A stretch of 48,966 bases of DNA, from contig NZ_JAHHIT010000076.1 in NCBI RefSeq assembly GCF_024539675.1, positions 1 to 48,966 of the forward strand, written 5' to 3'. A program made the translations under genes and the position numbers. Below, piece after piece: positions 14,655 to 22,681 of this stretch; the first letter of the stretch is position 1; every line of letters starts with the position of its first letter. The notes below the pieces were generated by a model that made no database searches, had not been told where the DNA came from, and saw nothing but the letters and a program-made list of their open reading frames with translations. Source of the stretch: Streptomyces hilarionis (GTDB lineage: Bacteria; Actinomycetota; Actinomycetes; Streptomycetales; Streptomycetaceae).

Positions 14655-17057
14655 CTAGCGCTCGCCGTCGCGAGGGAGCTGGATGTCGCACACGCAGACG
14701 TCGTCGCGGCCCTCGGGGTCCAGCAGGGCGCCGAGCAGCCGCTTGAGCGGGGCCGGGGCGGACGGGCCGTCGGGCCCGGCGGCGTCGGCCAGGCGTTCCA
14801 GGCCCAGGTCGATGCTCTCCGCGGGCCGTTCGACCAGGCCGTCGGTGTAGAGCAGCAGCCGGTCGCCCGGCTCCAGGACGACCTCCGCCTCCTCGTAGCG
14901 GGGAGCGTCGGTGGCGCCGAGCAGCATGCCGTAGGGACGCTCCAGGTAGCGCGCCTCGCCGTCGCGTACCAGCAGCGGCGGCGGGTGCCCGGCCTGCGCC
15001 CACACCAGCCGGTTGTCGCGGGGGCTGTAGCGGGCCATGACCATGGTCGCCGAGCCGTGCGGGTCGCGGGAGTGCAGCAGCAGGGCGTTGAGCCGCGAGA
15101 GGGCCCCGGTCAGCGACGACCCGGTGATGATCATGCCCTTGGCGGTGAAGCGCAGCAGCGCCATCGCGGCGACGGCGCCCATCCCGTGCCCGGCCACGTC
15201 GCCCACCACGAACAGCGCGTCGCCGTCGGGCAGTTCGATGGCGCTGAACCAGTCGCCGCCGACGTTGAGGCCCGCCTGGGCCGGCAGGTAGGCGATGTCC
15301 ACGCGCAGTCCGGCCAGCTCCACGGGCTGCTTGGGCAGGGGGAGCAGCGCGTCCTGGAGCCGGGCGGCCACGGTGCGTTCGGCCTGGAGCACCCCGTGCT
15401 GGGTGAGCATGGCCCGTTCGCTGGCGACCAGGGCGAGCTCGGCATTGCGCTGCACGGTGAGGTCCTGGACGAAGCCGTGCACCTCGGCGGGCGCGCCGTG
15501 GGCGTCCGGCATCGCCTCGGCGACCATCCGCAGGTGGCGGACGCCGTTGCGGGTGACGATCCGGAAGGGGACGTCACAGGGACGGCCGTGGCGGACCAGC
15601 TCGCCCACCGCGCGGGCCAGCAGGGGCACGTCCTCGTTGAGGCCGAGGCGGGGGAGCGCCTGCAACGGGACGACGCCCTGGGCGGGATCGCGCTCGAAGA
15701 TGGCGAAGACCTGGGAGGACCAGTCGCCCTCGCCGGTGACCAGGTTCCAGGTCGCCCAGCCCAGATTGCCCAGCCGCTGCACGTCGGCGAGGCGTTGCTG
15801 CTGCCGGTCGGAGGGGTCGTAGCGCACCCAGCTGACGACCAGGCCGTCGCCGAGCCGCGCCGCCCGGGCCGTGTAGGTGGACAGCTCACTGGAGCCCGCC
15901 ACCAGCTGCTGCCGGGCGAACGGCTCGCTCTCGTAGGGCTCGTCGTCGGCGAGGGCCCGCAGACATCCCTGCCACAGCGGTTCGTCGGCGACCTCCGGCC
16001 AGCACTCGAGGAAGCGCAGGCCGACCAGGTCGCGTCCGCTGCGGCCCAGGGCGTCGAAGGCCCCGCCGGTCGCGGCGTCGACGCGGAAGTCCTCCACGCG
16101 TCCCCCGTCGTCGCCGGCCAGCGGGGCGAGCAGCACCGCGGCGACGGGCAGCCGGTCGAACACCGTCTGCACGGCGTCCGCGACGGCGCCGAGAGCCGGC
16201 GCCCTGCGGGCCGCGAAGGTGCGCAGCGGGCCCGCGCACAGCTGGGCGACGGCGAGGAGGTGTTCGCGGACCCGGGCGGTGAAGGGGCCTTCGCACCGGC
16301 GCAGGATGCCGAGCGCGACGTCGGCGGACCCGCCGGTGGTCACCGGCAGCCAGGCCCGCGAGTGCCAGCGCTGCGGCTGGTCGCCGATGAGCAGGTAGTG
16401 CTCGGCGTCCTTGCGCGGGTCCTCCAGCCAGCGGGGCTCGTCGGCGCGCAGGGCGTCGAGCGCGGCGAGCCCGCTCACCGGGGGCACCCGGCTCCACTGG
16501 TCGGCCAGGGCGGCGTCGACGCCGGCGTGCGCGAGGAGTTCCAGCCCGCCGCCGGGCCGGCGGGTGTAGATCATCACGGCGTCGGCGCCCACGTCCGGGG
16601 CGAGATGGTCCAGCAGGCGCAGGGCCAGGTCCTGCGGGGTGCCGACCCGGAGCAGGGCGCGGCTGAGACGGCCCAGGGCGGTGGCGTCGACCTCGTCGGC
16701 GAAGGGAACCGGGGCCGGGCCCGGTGCGGGCGCCCCGGCCGGTGCGGGCGCCGCGTCGGGGCGGGAGGGGCCGGCGAGGGCGCCGAGGGTGGTCCAGCAC
16801 TCCTCCAGCAGCGTGCGGCGGCTCGTCTTCGCCCGCTGTTGCAGTTCCTCCTGGGCCGCGTCCGGCGAGCACCCGCTCTGGGCCATCAGCGCGCCCTTGG
16901 CCCGCTCGAGCACGGCCGAGGCGGCCGCCAGTTCCTGGAGGCGGTCCATCTCCGCGCGCTGGCGTGCCACCACCCGGGTCAGCGCGGCCATGTCGGGCAC
17001 CCCACCGAATTCCGGGGGCAGGGCGGGTTCGCTCGTCACGCCTTGAGCATGGCACAC
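14655..17057 (-). CDS. Multidomain PP2C/SpoIIE-type phosphatase with ANTAR, GAF and PAS domains
   Basis: This 800-residue protein's domains in order are: an ANTAR-like helical domain at about 30-85 (LERAKGALMAQSGCSPDAAQEELQ), a Pro/Ala linker, a GAF domain at about 125-270, a PAS-like region at about 285-400, a second PAS at about 410-520 (LGWATWNLVTGEGDWS), and a SpoIIE phosphatase domain at about 555-795. The last has GGDWFSA, GDVAGHG, AGHPPPLL and RDDVCVCDI supplying metal-binding aspartates. Such proteins dephosphorylate anti-sigma antagonists. ANTAR domains normally bind RNA, so an RNA-binding phosphatase is suggested. The start is uncertain: GTG at 17057 or GTG at 17039, neither with a clear ribosome-binding site. 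Confidence 0.85.
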   Translation of the reverse strand: MCHAQGVTSEPALPPEFGGVPDMAALTRVVARQRAEMDRLQELAAASAVLERAKGALMAQSGCSPDAAQEELQQRAKTSRRTLLEECWTTLGALAGPSRPDAAPAPAGAPAPGPAPVPFADEVDATALGRLSRALLRVGTPQDLALRLLDHLAPDVGADAVMIYTRRPGGGLELLAHAGVDAALADQWSRVPPVSGLAALDALRADEPRWLEDPRKDAEHYLLIGDQPQRWHSRAWLPVTTGGSADVALGILRRCEGPFTARVREHLLAVAQLCAGPLRTFAARRAPALGAVADAVQTVFDRLPVAAVLLAPLAGDDGGRVEDFRVDAATGGAFDALGRSGRDLVGLRFLECWPEVADEPLWQGCLRALADDEPYESEPFARQQLVAGSSELSTYTARAARLGDGLVVSWVRYDPSDRQQQRLADVQRLGNLGWATWNLVTGEGDWSSQVFAIFERDPAQGVVPLQALPRLGLNEDVPLLARAVGELVRHGRPCDVPFRIVTRNGVRHLRMVAEAMPDAHGAPAEVHGFVQDLTVQRNAELALVASERAMLTQHGVLQAERTVAARLQDALLPLPKQPVELAGLRVDIAYLPAQAGLNVGGDWFSAIELPDGDALFVVGDVAGHGMGAVAAMALLRFTAKGMIITGSSLTGALSRLNALLLHSRDPHGSATMVMARYSPRDNRLVWAQAGHPPPLLVRDGEARYLERPYGMLLGATDAPRYEEAEVVLEPGDRLLLYTDGLVERPAESIDLGLERLADAAGPDGPSAPAPLKRLLGALLDPEGRDDVCVCDIQLPRDGER

Positions 17058-17138
17058 GGACGTGGATTCGATCGGGGTCTTGCGGCAACGCCCCCGCCAG
17101 GCGCGACGCGTCCCCGGCGGGGGAGCGGGTCTCCCTGG

Positions 17139-17510
17139 TCAGCGGCCGTTCTGGTCCACCAGGGCCTGGGTGACGGCGCGGACGCTGCGGGCGATGTGCT
17201 GCAACTGCATCACCTCGGCGGCGTACATCTTGATGGTGTGTTCGATCACCGACTCGGGCATGCCCAGCCGGGGCAGGTCGGCGCGGGCCGTCTGAAGGGC
17301 GGTGCGGGCCACCCGGACCTCGTTCTGGACCTGGATCTGCGCATGGCGGGCGAGGAGCACCGGGTGGCGCAGCAGCGCGGGGTAGCTCGCGTAGCGGGCG
17401 GGCACCAGCTCGCGCAGCCACTTGGCGGCCGAGCGTTCCCAGTCGTAGCTGCCGGGGGTCTTCACCTGGCACGGCCAGTCCGAGCCGATGCGCGTCGTCG
17501 TCAGGGTCAT
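17139..17510 (-). CDS. Hypothetical helical protein
   Basis: This 123-residue protein belongs to no family I can name. After a short SDWPCQVKTPGSYDWE segment it is predicted to be mostly helical (AAKWLRELVPARYASYPALL, then a long VRVARTALQTARADL helix and a C-terminal MQLQHIARSVRAVTQALVDQ helix). There is no signal peptide or membrane segment. The ATG at 17510 is chosen over the one at 17516 because GGAAG is eight bases before it. Third codon positions are GC-rich as in real genes. An unusually AT-rich stretch about 200 bp upstream probably carries its promoter. It could be a small regulatory or adaptor protein linked to the adjacent phosphatase gene; that is a guess. Confidence 0.7.
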   Translation of the reverse strand: MTLTTTRIGSDWPCQVKTPGSYDWERSAAKWLRELVPARYASYPALLRHPVLLARHAQIQVQNEVRVARTALQTARADLPRLGMPESVIEHTIKMYAAEVMQLQHIARSVRAVTQALVDQNGR

Positions 17511-17700
17511 GATCATCGCTTCCGGGTGTGTGGCGTCGTGACGGTGGTCCGACGGTTCGGGGCGGCCCCGGTCCAGGGGAAGACCGGGGCCGCCGCGGGC
17601 GCTCGCGCAAGCGATGCCCCGAACACCCTGGGCGCCGACGTGGGTAGGGGACGGCGGCTTTCGGGTGTTCGTACAGGAGCCCTTGGCGGGCGGGTGCGGC

Positions 17701-17830
17701 CGTGAGCAGTATTTATATATGCCGTCTCCTTTGCAAGACGTATGAAAACATTCATGCTCGAAATGCCCGCACTGATCCCATTGGTGCTTTTCTTCGCAGG
17801 GGGGTGGTCGTATACGTTCGCGGGCCGTCT
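17701..17830 (-). promoter_or_regulatory. AT-rich intergenic island with candidate promoter
   Basis: In a window averaging over 70% GC, this stretch is roughly half AT and includes ATTTATATAT. On the minus strand TTGCAA (17731-17736) and AATACT (complement at 17708-17713) are 17 bp apart, a plausible promoter for the 123-aa gene with a leader near 185 nt. The rest of the 17511-17884 gap shows no convincing gene; an 80-codon minus-strand reading across it lacks coding bias at its AT-rich end. Confidence 0.5.
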
Positions 17831-17884
17831 CAGGTGATCGCGGGCGTTCTCACGCGGGGGAGCGGGAGCGCGGGAGGCGACCGG

Positions 17885-18808
17885 TCATTCCCTCAGGAAG
17901 AACTGGTGCTGCTCGGCGATCTGCTCGTACTCCTCCAGCCGGGCCTGGGTGCGCTCGGGGCCCGCGTCCGTCATGGCCTGGAGCAGGGCGGCGGCCATCA
18001 CGCCGGGTGCGGCATAGGAGTCGAAGACCAGCCGGGAGCCGGTCCCGGAGGCGAACGTGGCGTCGGCCTCGTCGGCCATCGGCCCCAGCGCCAGGTCGGT
18101 GATCAGCGCGACCTTGAGGCCGGCGCTGTGCGCCACCCGCACGGCGGTCAGCGTCTCCTGCGCGTGCCGGGGCATCGAGAACGCCAGCACCCAGGTCCCA
18201 CCCGCCTCCCGGGACTGGAGCAGTGCGTCGTAGGCGACGCTGCCGCCCCGGGTCACGAGCCTGACGTCCGGGTGGACCCGGCGGGCGGCATACGCGAAGT
18301 ACTCGGCCAGCGAGGCCGAGATGCGCAGCCCCAGCACGGTCAGCGGCGTCGACTGGGACAACTGGCGGCCCACGTCGATGACCCGGTCGGGGTCGGCGAA
18401 GTCGCGCCGCAGGTTCTCCAGGTTCTCGATCTCGGCGTCCACCGCCGCCTGGAGCTCGTTGCTCCGGTTCACCTCGGCCGCCGCCGGGCCGCCGGCCAGG
18501 GCCCCCAGCGCGATGGACTGGAGCCTCTCCCGCAGCGCGGGGTACCCGCTGAAGCCGACCGCGGCGGCGAACCGGGTCACCGAGGGCTGGCTGACGCCGA
18601 CCCGTTCCGCGAGGTCGGTGATCGACAGGAACGCGGCCTCGGTGATGTTCTCGATCAGATACTGGGCGATCCGCCGTTGTCCCGGAGACAGCCGCGGGCC
18701 GTCGAAGAGGGTCCTGAGCCGGGAGGTCGGGGACACCTCCGTCTCCGGACCGGTTCTGCCCGAGGTGATCGCTGATGCCTGTGCGCGTGCCTGCTGCGGC
18801 GATGGCAC
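17885..18808 (-). CDS. MurR/RpiR family transcriptional regulator (SIS domain)
   Basis: This 307-residue protein has an N-terminal RpiR helix-turn-helix at about 30-100 (LSPGQRRIAQYLIENI, ITDLAERVGVSQPSVTRFA). A SIS sugar-isomerase domain follows at about 125-270 (PLTVLGLRISASLAEYFAYA, VLAFSMPRHAQET) and senses a phosphosugar, often an amino-sugar phosphate. The GTG at 18808 is chosen because AAGGAGG lies seven bases upstream, an ideal ribosome-binding site; an in-frame ATG at 18844 has none. No murQ-type etherase is nearby, but a BadF-type kinase and sugar importer lie a few kilobases away, so it may sense a product of that kinase. Confidence 0.88.
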   Translation of the reverse strand: MPSPQQARAQASAITSGRTGPETEVSPTSRLRTLFDGPRLSPGQRRIAQYLIENITEAAFLSITDLAERVGVSQPSVTRFAAAVGFSGYPALRERLQSIALGALAGGPAAAEVNRSNELQAAVDAEIENLENLRRDFADPDRVIDVGRQLSQSTPLTVLGLRISASLAEYFAYAARRVHPDVRLVTRGGSVAYDALLQSREAGGTWVLAFSMPRHAQETLTAVRVAHSAGLKVALITDLALGPMADEADATFASGTGSRLVFDSYAAPGVMAAALLQAMTDAGPERTQARLEEYEQIAEQHQFFLRE

Positions 18809-18908
18809 CGGTGCGCCTCCTTTGTCTTCCACGAGGCTCAACATAGCTCAGCGGGCGGGCCCGGCAGGGAGGGTGAAGTCGGTCCTTCGCACCCCCGCTG
18901 AACGTGGT

Positions 18909-19235
18909 TTACCGCCGGTACACGGCGAGCGGGCACTCGGCCTCGTCGACCGCTCCGCCGCGACGCGGCAGCACCGTCGGCCGGCCCCGCGCCGCGGACC
19001 CGCGCGGCCGCGTGGCCGTGACGCCGGCCGGGCCCGGTTCACCGACGGCCGGTTTCCGCGGGCCCGCCGCGGTGATCGTGGCGGGGGCCGTGCGGGCGGT
19101 GGTCGGCGGGACGCCGTGGGGGCCCGTGGCACGGGCGCGGGCGGCGGCACGGGCAGGCCTCAAAGGCCCGGCGGCGCGAGCGGCCGGGCCCTCGCCGCCG
19201 GGAGGCTTCGGTTCCGTGTGCGGTGCGCGCGTCAT
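18909..19235 (-). CDS. Possible small Pro/Ala/Arg-rich protein (doubtful)
   Basis: A 108-codon reading starts at an ATG with GAGGAGG only three bases upstream and shows about 90% GC at third positions. The product (MTRAPHTEPKPPGGEG, ending AECPLAVYRR) is low-complexity, basic and probably disordered, with no domain. It lies downstream of the PAP2 gene's terminator on the same strand, within a 520-bp stretch that otherwise has no gene. Chance reading in GC-rich DNA is about as likely as a real gene. Confidence 0.25.
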   Translation of the reverse strand: MTRAPHTEPKPPGGEGPAARAAGPLRPARAAARARATGPHGVPPTTARTAPATITAAGPRKPAVGEPGPAGVTATRPRGSAARGRPTVLPRRGGAVDEAECPLAVYRR

Positions 19236-19266
19236 CGTCCTCCTCGCGGTCGCACCGCCGGACGGC

Positions 19267-19321
19267 GGCGGGAGCCGGTGCGCGCCGGGCCGTCGTGGCC
19301 CGCCGCGCACCGGCTCCCGCC
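19267..19321 (-). terminator. Strong extended terminator of the PAP2 gene
   Basis: Arms 19267-19283 and 19305-19321 form a perfect 17-bp stem, and the loop itself folds by CGGGCC/GGCCCG around GTCGT. It begins 10 bp past the PAP2 stop codon. Confidence 0.85.
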
Positions 19322-19331
19322 GCGCGGGGCG

Positions 19332-21248
19332 CTACCGCTTCAGAAGTCGTACCGACAGTCCGTCCGCCGTGTACACGGGTACGGCCCGCAGCCGGTCGGA
19401 GTTCAGCTCGACACGGTCGAACTGCCCGCGCACCGCCGAAGCGGCGATCACCGGGACGACCGTCCCCGCCGCCGGCGGCCGCTCGTCGTCCAGGCGCAGC
19501 GACAGCACCGCGCCCCGTTCGAGCCGTACCCGCCCGGACACCGCGAGGGCGGGCCCGTGGTGCCCGCGCAGCGTCAGGTCCAGCACGGCGCCGGCGCCCT
19601 GCGCCCACGTGCCGCGCACCCGCACCGGGGCCGCCGCGCGGAGCGTGCCGCCGGTCAGCCGCACATCGCCCTGGCCGAGGGCGTTCGCGTGCCCGGCGAC
19701 GAGCACGCCCGCCTCCAGCACGGTGCCGCCGTGGTAGCGGTTGTGGCCGCTCAGGGTGAGCGTGCCGGACCCGCGCTTGGTCAGAGCGCCCTCTCCGTCG
19801 ATGTCGTTGCGCCAGGCGTCGGCCGCGTGGAAGCCGCCCCGGGCCGCGTCCAGGGTGACCGTGACGTCGCAGTCGAAGGAGCCGTAGCCGTCCGCCGCCG
19901 CGAACAGGTTCAGCCGCCCCCACTGCTCGAAGCCGTCCAGCAGGACGTAGCCCGAGGGCAGCGCGGTCGTGCGCAAAACCTCCCGGCGCTGGGCCGCGGT
20001 GAGGTACGGCTGCCGGGTCTCCAGCAGCACCTCGGCGCCCTTGGGCACCGTCATGGGCGCCCGGCGTCCCTCCCGGGGCAGGACGTAGGTCAGCCGGGGC
20101 TCGACCGCGCGGGCGTTGGCCTCGCGGTCGGCGTACTCGTCCGAGGCGTCGGAGTGCGCGTACGCGAACAGGGTGTCCGGGGTCGTGCCGGTCTTCCGGG
20201 TGAAGTAGGCCAGGGCCTGGGCGCGGGCGGCCGCCTTGAGCTCGGCGTTGGCCGGGTCGGCGAGGGCGGCGGCGGCCAGCGCGGTGGCCATGATGCGGCC
20301 GCCGACGACGTCGACGGTGGAGTGCATGCCCGAGACGATCCGGGTGTGCGAGAGGTACAGGGCGCGCGTCACCAGTTCCTGGAACCGCTCGGGGACGGCG
20401 TACGCGTAGGCCAGCGACGCCAGGTGGAAGGCGTTGGTGTGCCCGCTCGGGAAGCCGCCGTCGTCGACGGGGGAGGTGTTGCGCTGGCGCAGCAGCTGCG
20501 GGACCACGACCACCCGGGAGTCGTAGACCGGGAAGCCGAGCGCGTCGGTCCTCCCGGTGTCGACGACCTGGCTGTCCTCGTTCATGCGCCAGGGCCGCGG
20601 GTACTGGTAGGCGTACTTGCTCGGGTTCCCCGAGGCCCAGTTGCCGCGCACGGTGTCGACGAGCTTGGCGACCAGTCCGAGGTCCGAGGCGTACGAGCCG
20701 GCGCCGAGGGCGGAGCCGGCGGGCGCGTCGGCGGGCACGGCGTCGTCGATCTTGGTGGCGGGGATGCCGTCCGGCGCGCCGGTGATCGAGGTGACCGCCT
20801 TGGCCCCGGCCTTGTACAGATCCGTCAGCGGGCCCAGCCCGGCGATCGTCGAGTAGCTCTGGTGCTGGCGGTCGTAGACGAACGCCTCCTTGCCCTGCGC
20901 CTCCGTGCGGGACCGGGTGATCGCGATGCAGTAGCGCATGTTGGCGCGCAGGATGTCGGGCCGCAGGGGCGTGCCCGTGTTCCAGGCGGAGCCGGTCTTC
21001 CACACCCGGGCGAACCCGCCGAGCGCGCGCACCACGGCGTTGGTCTCGGGTGTGAGGTTGGTCGGGAGGTTCGTCTTGTAGTCGTCGACGAACGCGAGCG
21101 GGGCGGTGGCTGCCTTGGCGTCGGCCGCGCCCAGCCAGGACACCAGCGTCGGGGCGGCGACCAGCGTCGCCGAGCCCGCGAGGGAGGACTTCAGAAAGCG
21201 CCTGCGGTTCACGGCCGAGGGGGTGGGGAGCCCGGCGGAGGACGGCAT
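19332..21248 (-). CDS. Tat-exported PAP2-type acid phosphatase/haloperoxidase fused to an autotransporter-type beta repeat
   Basis: This 638-residue protein begins with a twin-arginine signal (NRRRFLKSSLAGSATLVA). The PAP2 catalytic motifs are K211...R218P, PSGH (S268-H270) and R303...H309...D313, the set that forms a phosphohistidine in acid phosphatases or holds vanadate in haloperoxidases. Residues about 489-537 (GTLTLSGHNRYHGGTVLEAG, ALGQGDVRLTGGTLR) match the autotransporter-associated beta-strand repeat, normally seen in Gram-negative surface proteins. The rest of the C terminus is beta-rich. It is secreted; the repeat may bind the cell surface or a glycan. The preceding 21249-21448 gap shows no gene. 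Confidence 0.85.
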   Translation of the reverse strand: MPSSAGLPTPSAVNRRRFLKSSLAGSATLVAAPTLVSWLGAADAKAATAPLAFVDDYKTNLPTNLTPETNAVVRALGGFARVWKTGSAWNTGTPLRPDILRANMRYCIAITRSRTEAQGKEAFVYDRQHQSYSTIAGLGPLTDLYKAGAKAVTSITGAPDGIPATKIDDAVPADAPAGSALGAGSYASDLGLVAKLVDTVRGNWASGNPSKYAYQYPRPWRMNEDSQVVDTGRTDALGFPVYDSRVVVVPQLLRQRNTSPVDDGGFPSGHTNAFHLASLAYAYAVPERFQELVTRALYLSHTRIVSGMHSTVDVVGGRIMATALAAAALADPANAELKAAARAQALAYFTRKTGTTPDTLFAYAHSDASDEYADREANARAVEPRLTYVLPREGRRAPMTVPKGAEVLLETRQPYLTAAQRREVLRTTALPSGYVLLDGFEQWGRLNLFAAADGYGSFDCDVTVTLDAARGGFHAADAWRNDIDGEGALTKRGSGTLTLSGHNRYHGGTVLEAGVLVAGHANALGQGDVRLTGGTLRAAAPVRVRGTWAQGAGAVLDLTLRGHHGPALAVSGRVRLERGAVLSLRLDDERPPAAGTVVPVIAASAVRGQFDRVELNSDRLRAVPVYTADGLSVRLLKR

Positions 21249-21448
21249 GGGTGTGCCTCTCTTGAGTTCTTCGGCCGTGCGGCCAGTGGGGCAGAGCGAA
21301 GAGGTGCGAGCGTGTTCGGCTCGTCGGACAGGTGCCGACCGGTGAGCCGGATGACGTGTCCGAGCGAAGATCTACGGCCGGGTCGTGTCGCTTCCGCGAG
21401 GACCCGGCGACCGGTGCGTGTCGCCGAGGTGAACGTGCGGCCGGCGGC

Positions 21449-22357
21449 TCACAACAGGGAGCGGGCCAGCGCCACCGCGCCGTCGACGGGCGCCGCGGTC
21501 AGCGGCCGGGGCCGTGCTCCCGGCGCGACGTCCGCGAGGGCGGCGGTGAACGCGTCGTACAGTTCGGGCCGTCCGAGGACGGTGCCGCCCGCCACGACCA
21601 CGTCGTCGACGGGGACCCCGCGTGCGGCGAGCCGGGCGACGAGTGCGGCGAGGGCCCGGGCGGCCTCGCCGATCACGGCGCCGGCGAGCGAGGAGCCCTC
21701 GGCGGCGGCCGTGAAGACGACGGGAGCGTGCCGCCCCCACTCGGCGGAGACGTCGGTGGCGCTCTCCAGCGCCGCGCCGAGCGCCGGCACCTCGGACACG
21801 CCGAACGAGTCGAGCAGGGCGAGCGCGAGGGCGTCGGGTCCCTCGCCCCGGTCGTGCGCGGCCCACACCGCCCGGGCCGCCTCGCGGACGAGACCGGCGC
21901 CGCCGCCCTCGTCGCCGAGGACCGCGCCCCAGCCGCCCACCTGGACGACGACGCCGTCGGGCAGCCTGCCCACCGCCACCGAGCCGGTGCCGGCCACGAG
22001 GCCGACGCCCCTGTCCAGGCCCGCGGCGGGCACGAGCAGCTCGGCGTCGCCCACGACCTGCGCGGGCACGCCGAGCTGTTCCTGGAGCGCGACGCGGATG
22101 CGCGCGCACTGCAACGGCGTCTCACAGGCGTGCGCCCCCACGGCGAGCGCCGACGGGAGCGCGCCCGGGGGGAGCGCCTCACGGACGAGATCGGCCAGCC
22201 CGCGCGCCGCGGCGAGCGGCTCGTGCGGCCGCCAGCCGCGGGTGGCGCGGACATGGTCGGCCACGACGTCGTCGCCCGAGACGGCGCGCAGATGGGTCTT
22301 GGTGCCGCCCACGTCGACGCCGACCACGAGGGGGCTCGAAGGGGGAGAGTCCTGCAC
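21449..22357 (-). CDS. BadF/BadG/BcrA/BcrD-type sugar kinase (N-acetylglucosamine kinase-like)
   Basis: This 302-residue ASKHA-fold kinase has VVGVDVGGTKTHLRAV (phosphate-1 loop), GVGLVAGTGSVAVG (phosphate-2), GGWGAVLGDEGGG and VVVAGGTVLGRPELY (adenosine motif). These match the BadF family members that phosphorylate GlcNAc or related amino sugars with ATP in the cytosol, rather than the benzoyl-CoA reductase activators, which need an iron-sulfur cysteine pair absent here. The GTG at 22357 has AGAGGA upstream; longer in-frame readings cross the divergent promoter. It is divergent from a ROK regulator and near a sugar importer, so it probably phosphorylates the sugar released in that pathway. 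Confidence 0.82.
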   Translation of the reverse strand: MQDSPPSSPLVVGVDVGGTKTHLRAVSGDDVVADHVRATRGWRPHEPLAAARGLADLVREALPPGALPSALAVGAHACETPLQCARIRVALQEQLGVPAQVVGDAELLVPAAGLDRGVGLVAGTGSVAVGRLPDGVVVQVGGWGAVLGDEGGGAGLVREAARAVWAAHDRGEGPDALALALLDSFGVSEVPALGAALESATDVSAEWGRHAPVVFTAAAEGSSLAGAVIGEAARALAALVARLAARGVPVDDVVVAGGTVLGRPELYDAFTAALADVAPGARPRPLTAAPVDGAVALARSLL

Positions 22358-22502
22358 GGATCCTCTTTCGTCGATGCGCTGGAAAGCTGCGACGGCGGGC
22401 GAACCGTGACCACACGAATGACCTGGTGAACCGGTCACCTGATGAACTAGGGAAGCCCCGGGACGGGCTTCTGACGAGGCACGGCAGGCGTATACCGTGA
22501 AG

Positions 22503-22526
22503 TTCGTTAGGAAGTTAACTAACGAA
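22503..22526. promoter_or_regulatory. Inverted-repeat operator between the sugar kinase and ROK genes
   Basis: TTCGTTAG (22503-22510) and CTAACGAA (22519-22526) are perfect inverted arms around an AT-rich 8-bp centre containing GTTAA. It sits in the 324-bp divergent region 22358-22681, just after a TATACC hexamer (22491-22496) and about 155 bp before the ROK start. The AT-rich palindrome is as expected for a ROK-family operator and could regulate both genes. Nothing else gene-like is in the gap. Confidence 0.7.
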
Positions 22527-22681
22527 GTACAGTGCGTCAAGAGGTATCGCGCACTCGACCACCGGGCAGGCTTTCGCGGCCGCCGCGGAGCGGGAACGCG
22601 CGACGTCGGTGCATCCCATCGCCAGCAGCCCCCCGAGACCGTCGGCCGGGCGCGCGGCCCTGTACCCGTGTGGGGGAATCT

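Noticed and set aside
17513..17755. 80-codon minus-strand reading across the AT-rich island
   Set aside because: No ribosome-binding site, changing composition along its length, no domain.
21449..22357. Reading the BadF-type protein as a benzoyl-CoA reductase activator
   Set aside because: The iron-sulfur cysteines are missing and the neighbours are sugar genes.
18321..22409. A 1362-codon plus-strand reading
   Set aside because: It runs antisense through the RpiR, PAP2 and kinase genes, all with clear motifs, and its product has no recognisable domain.
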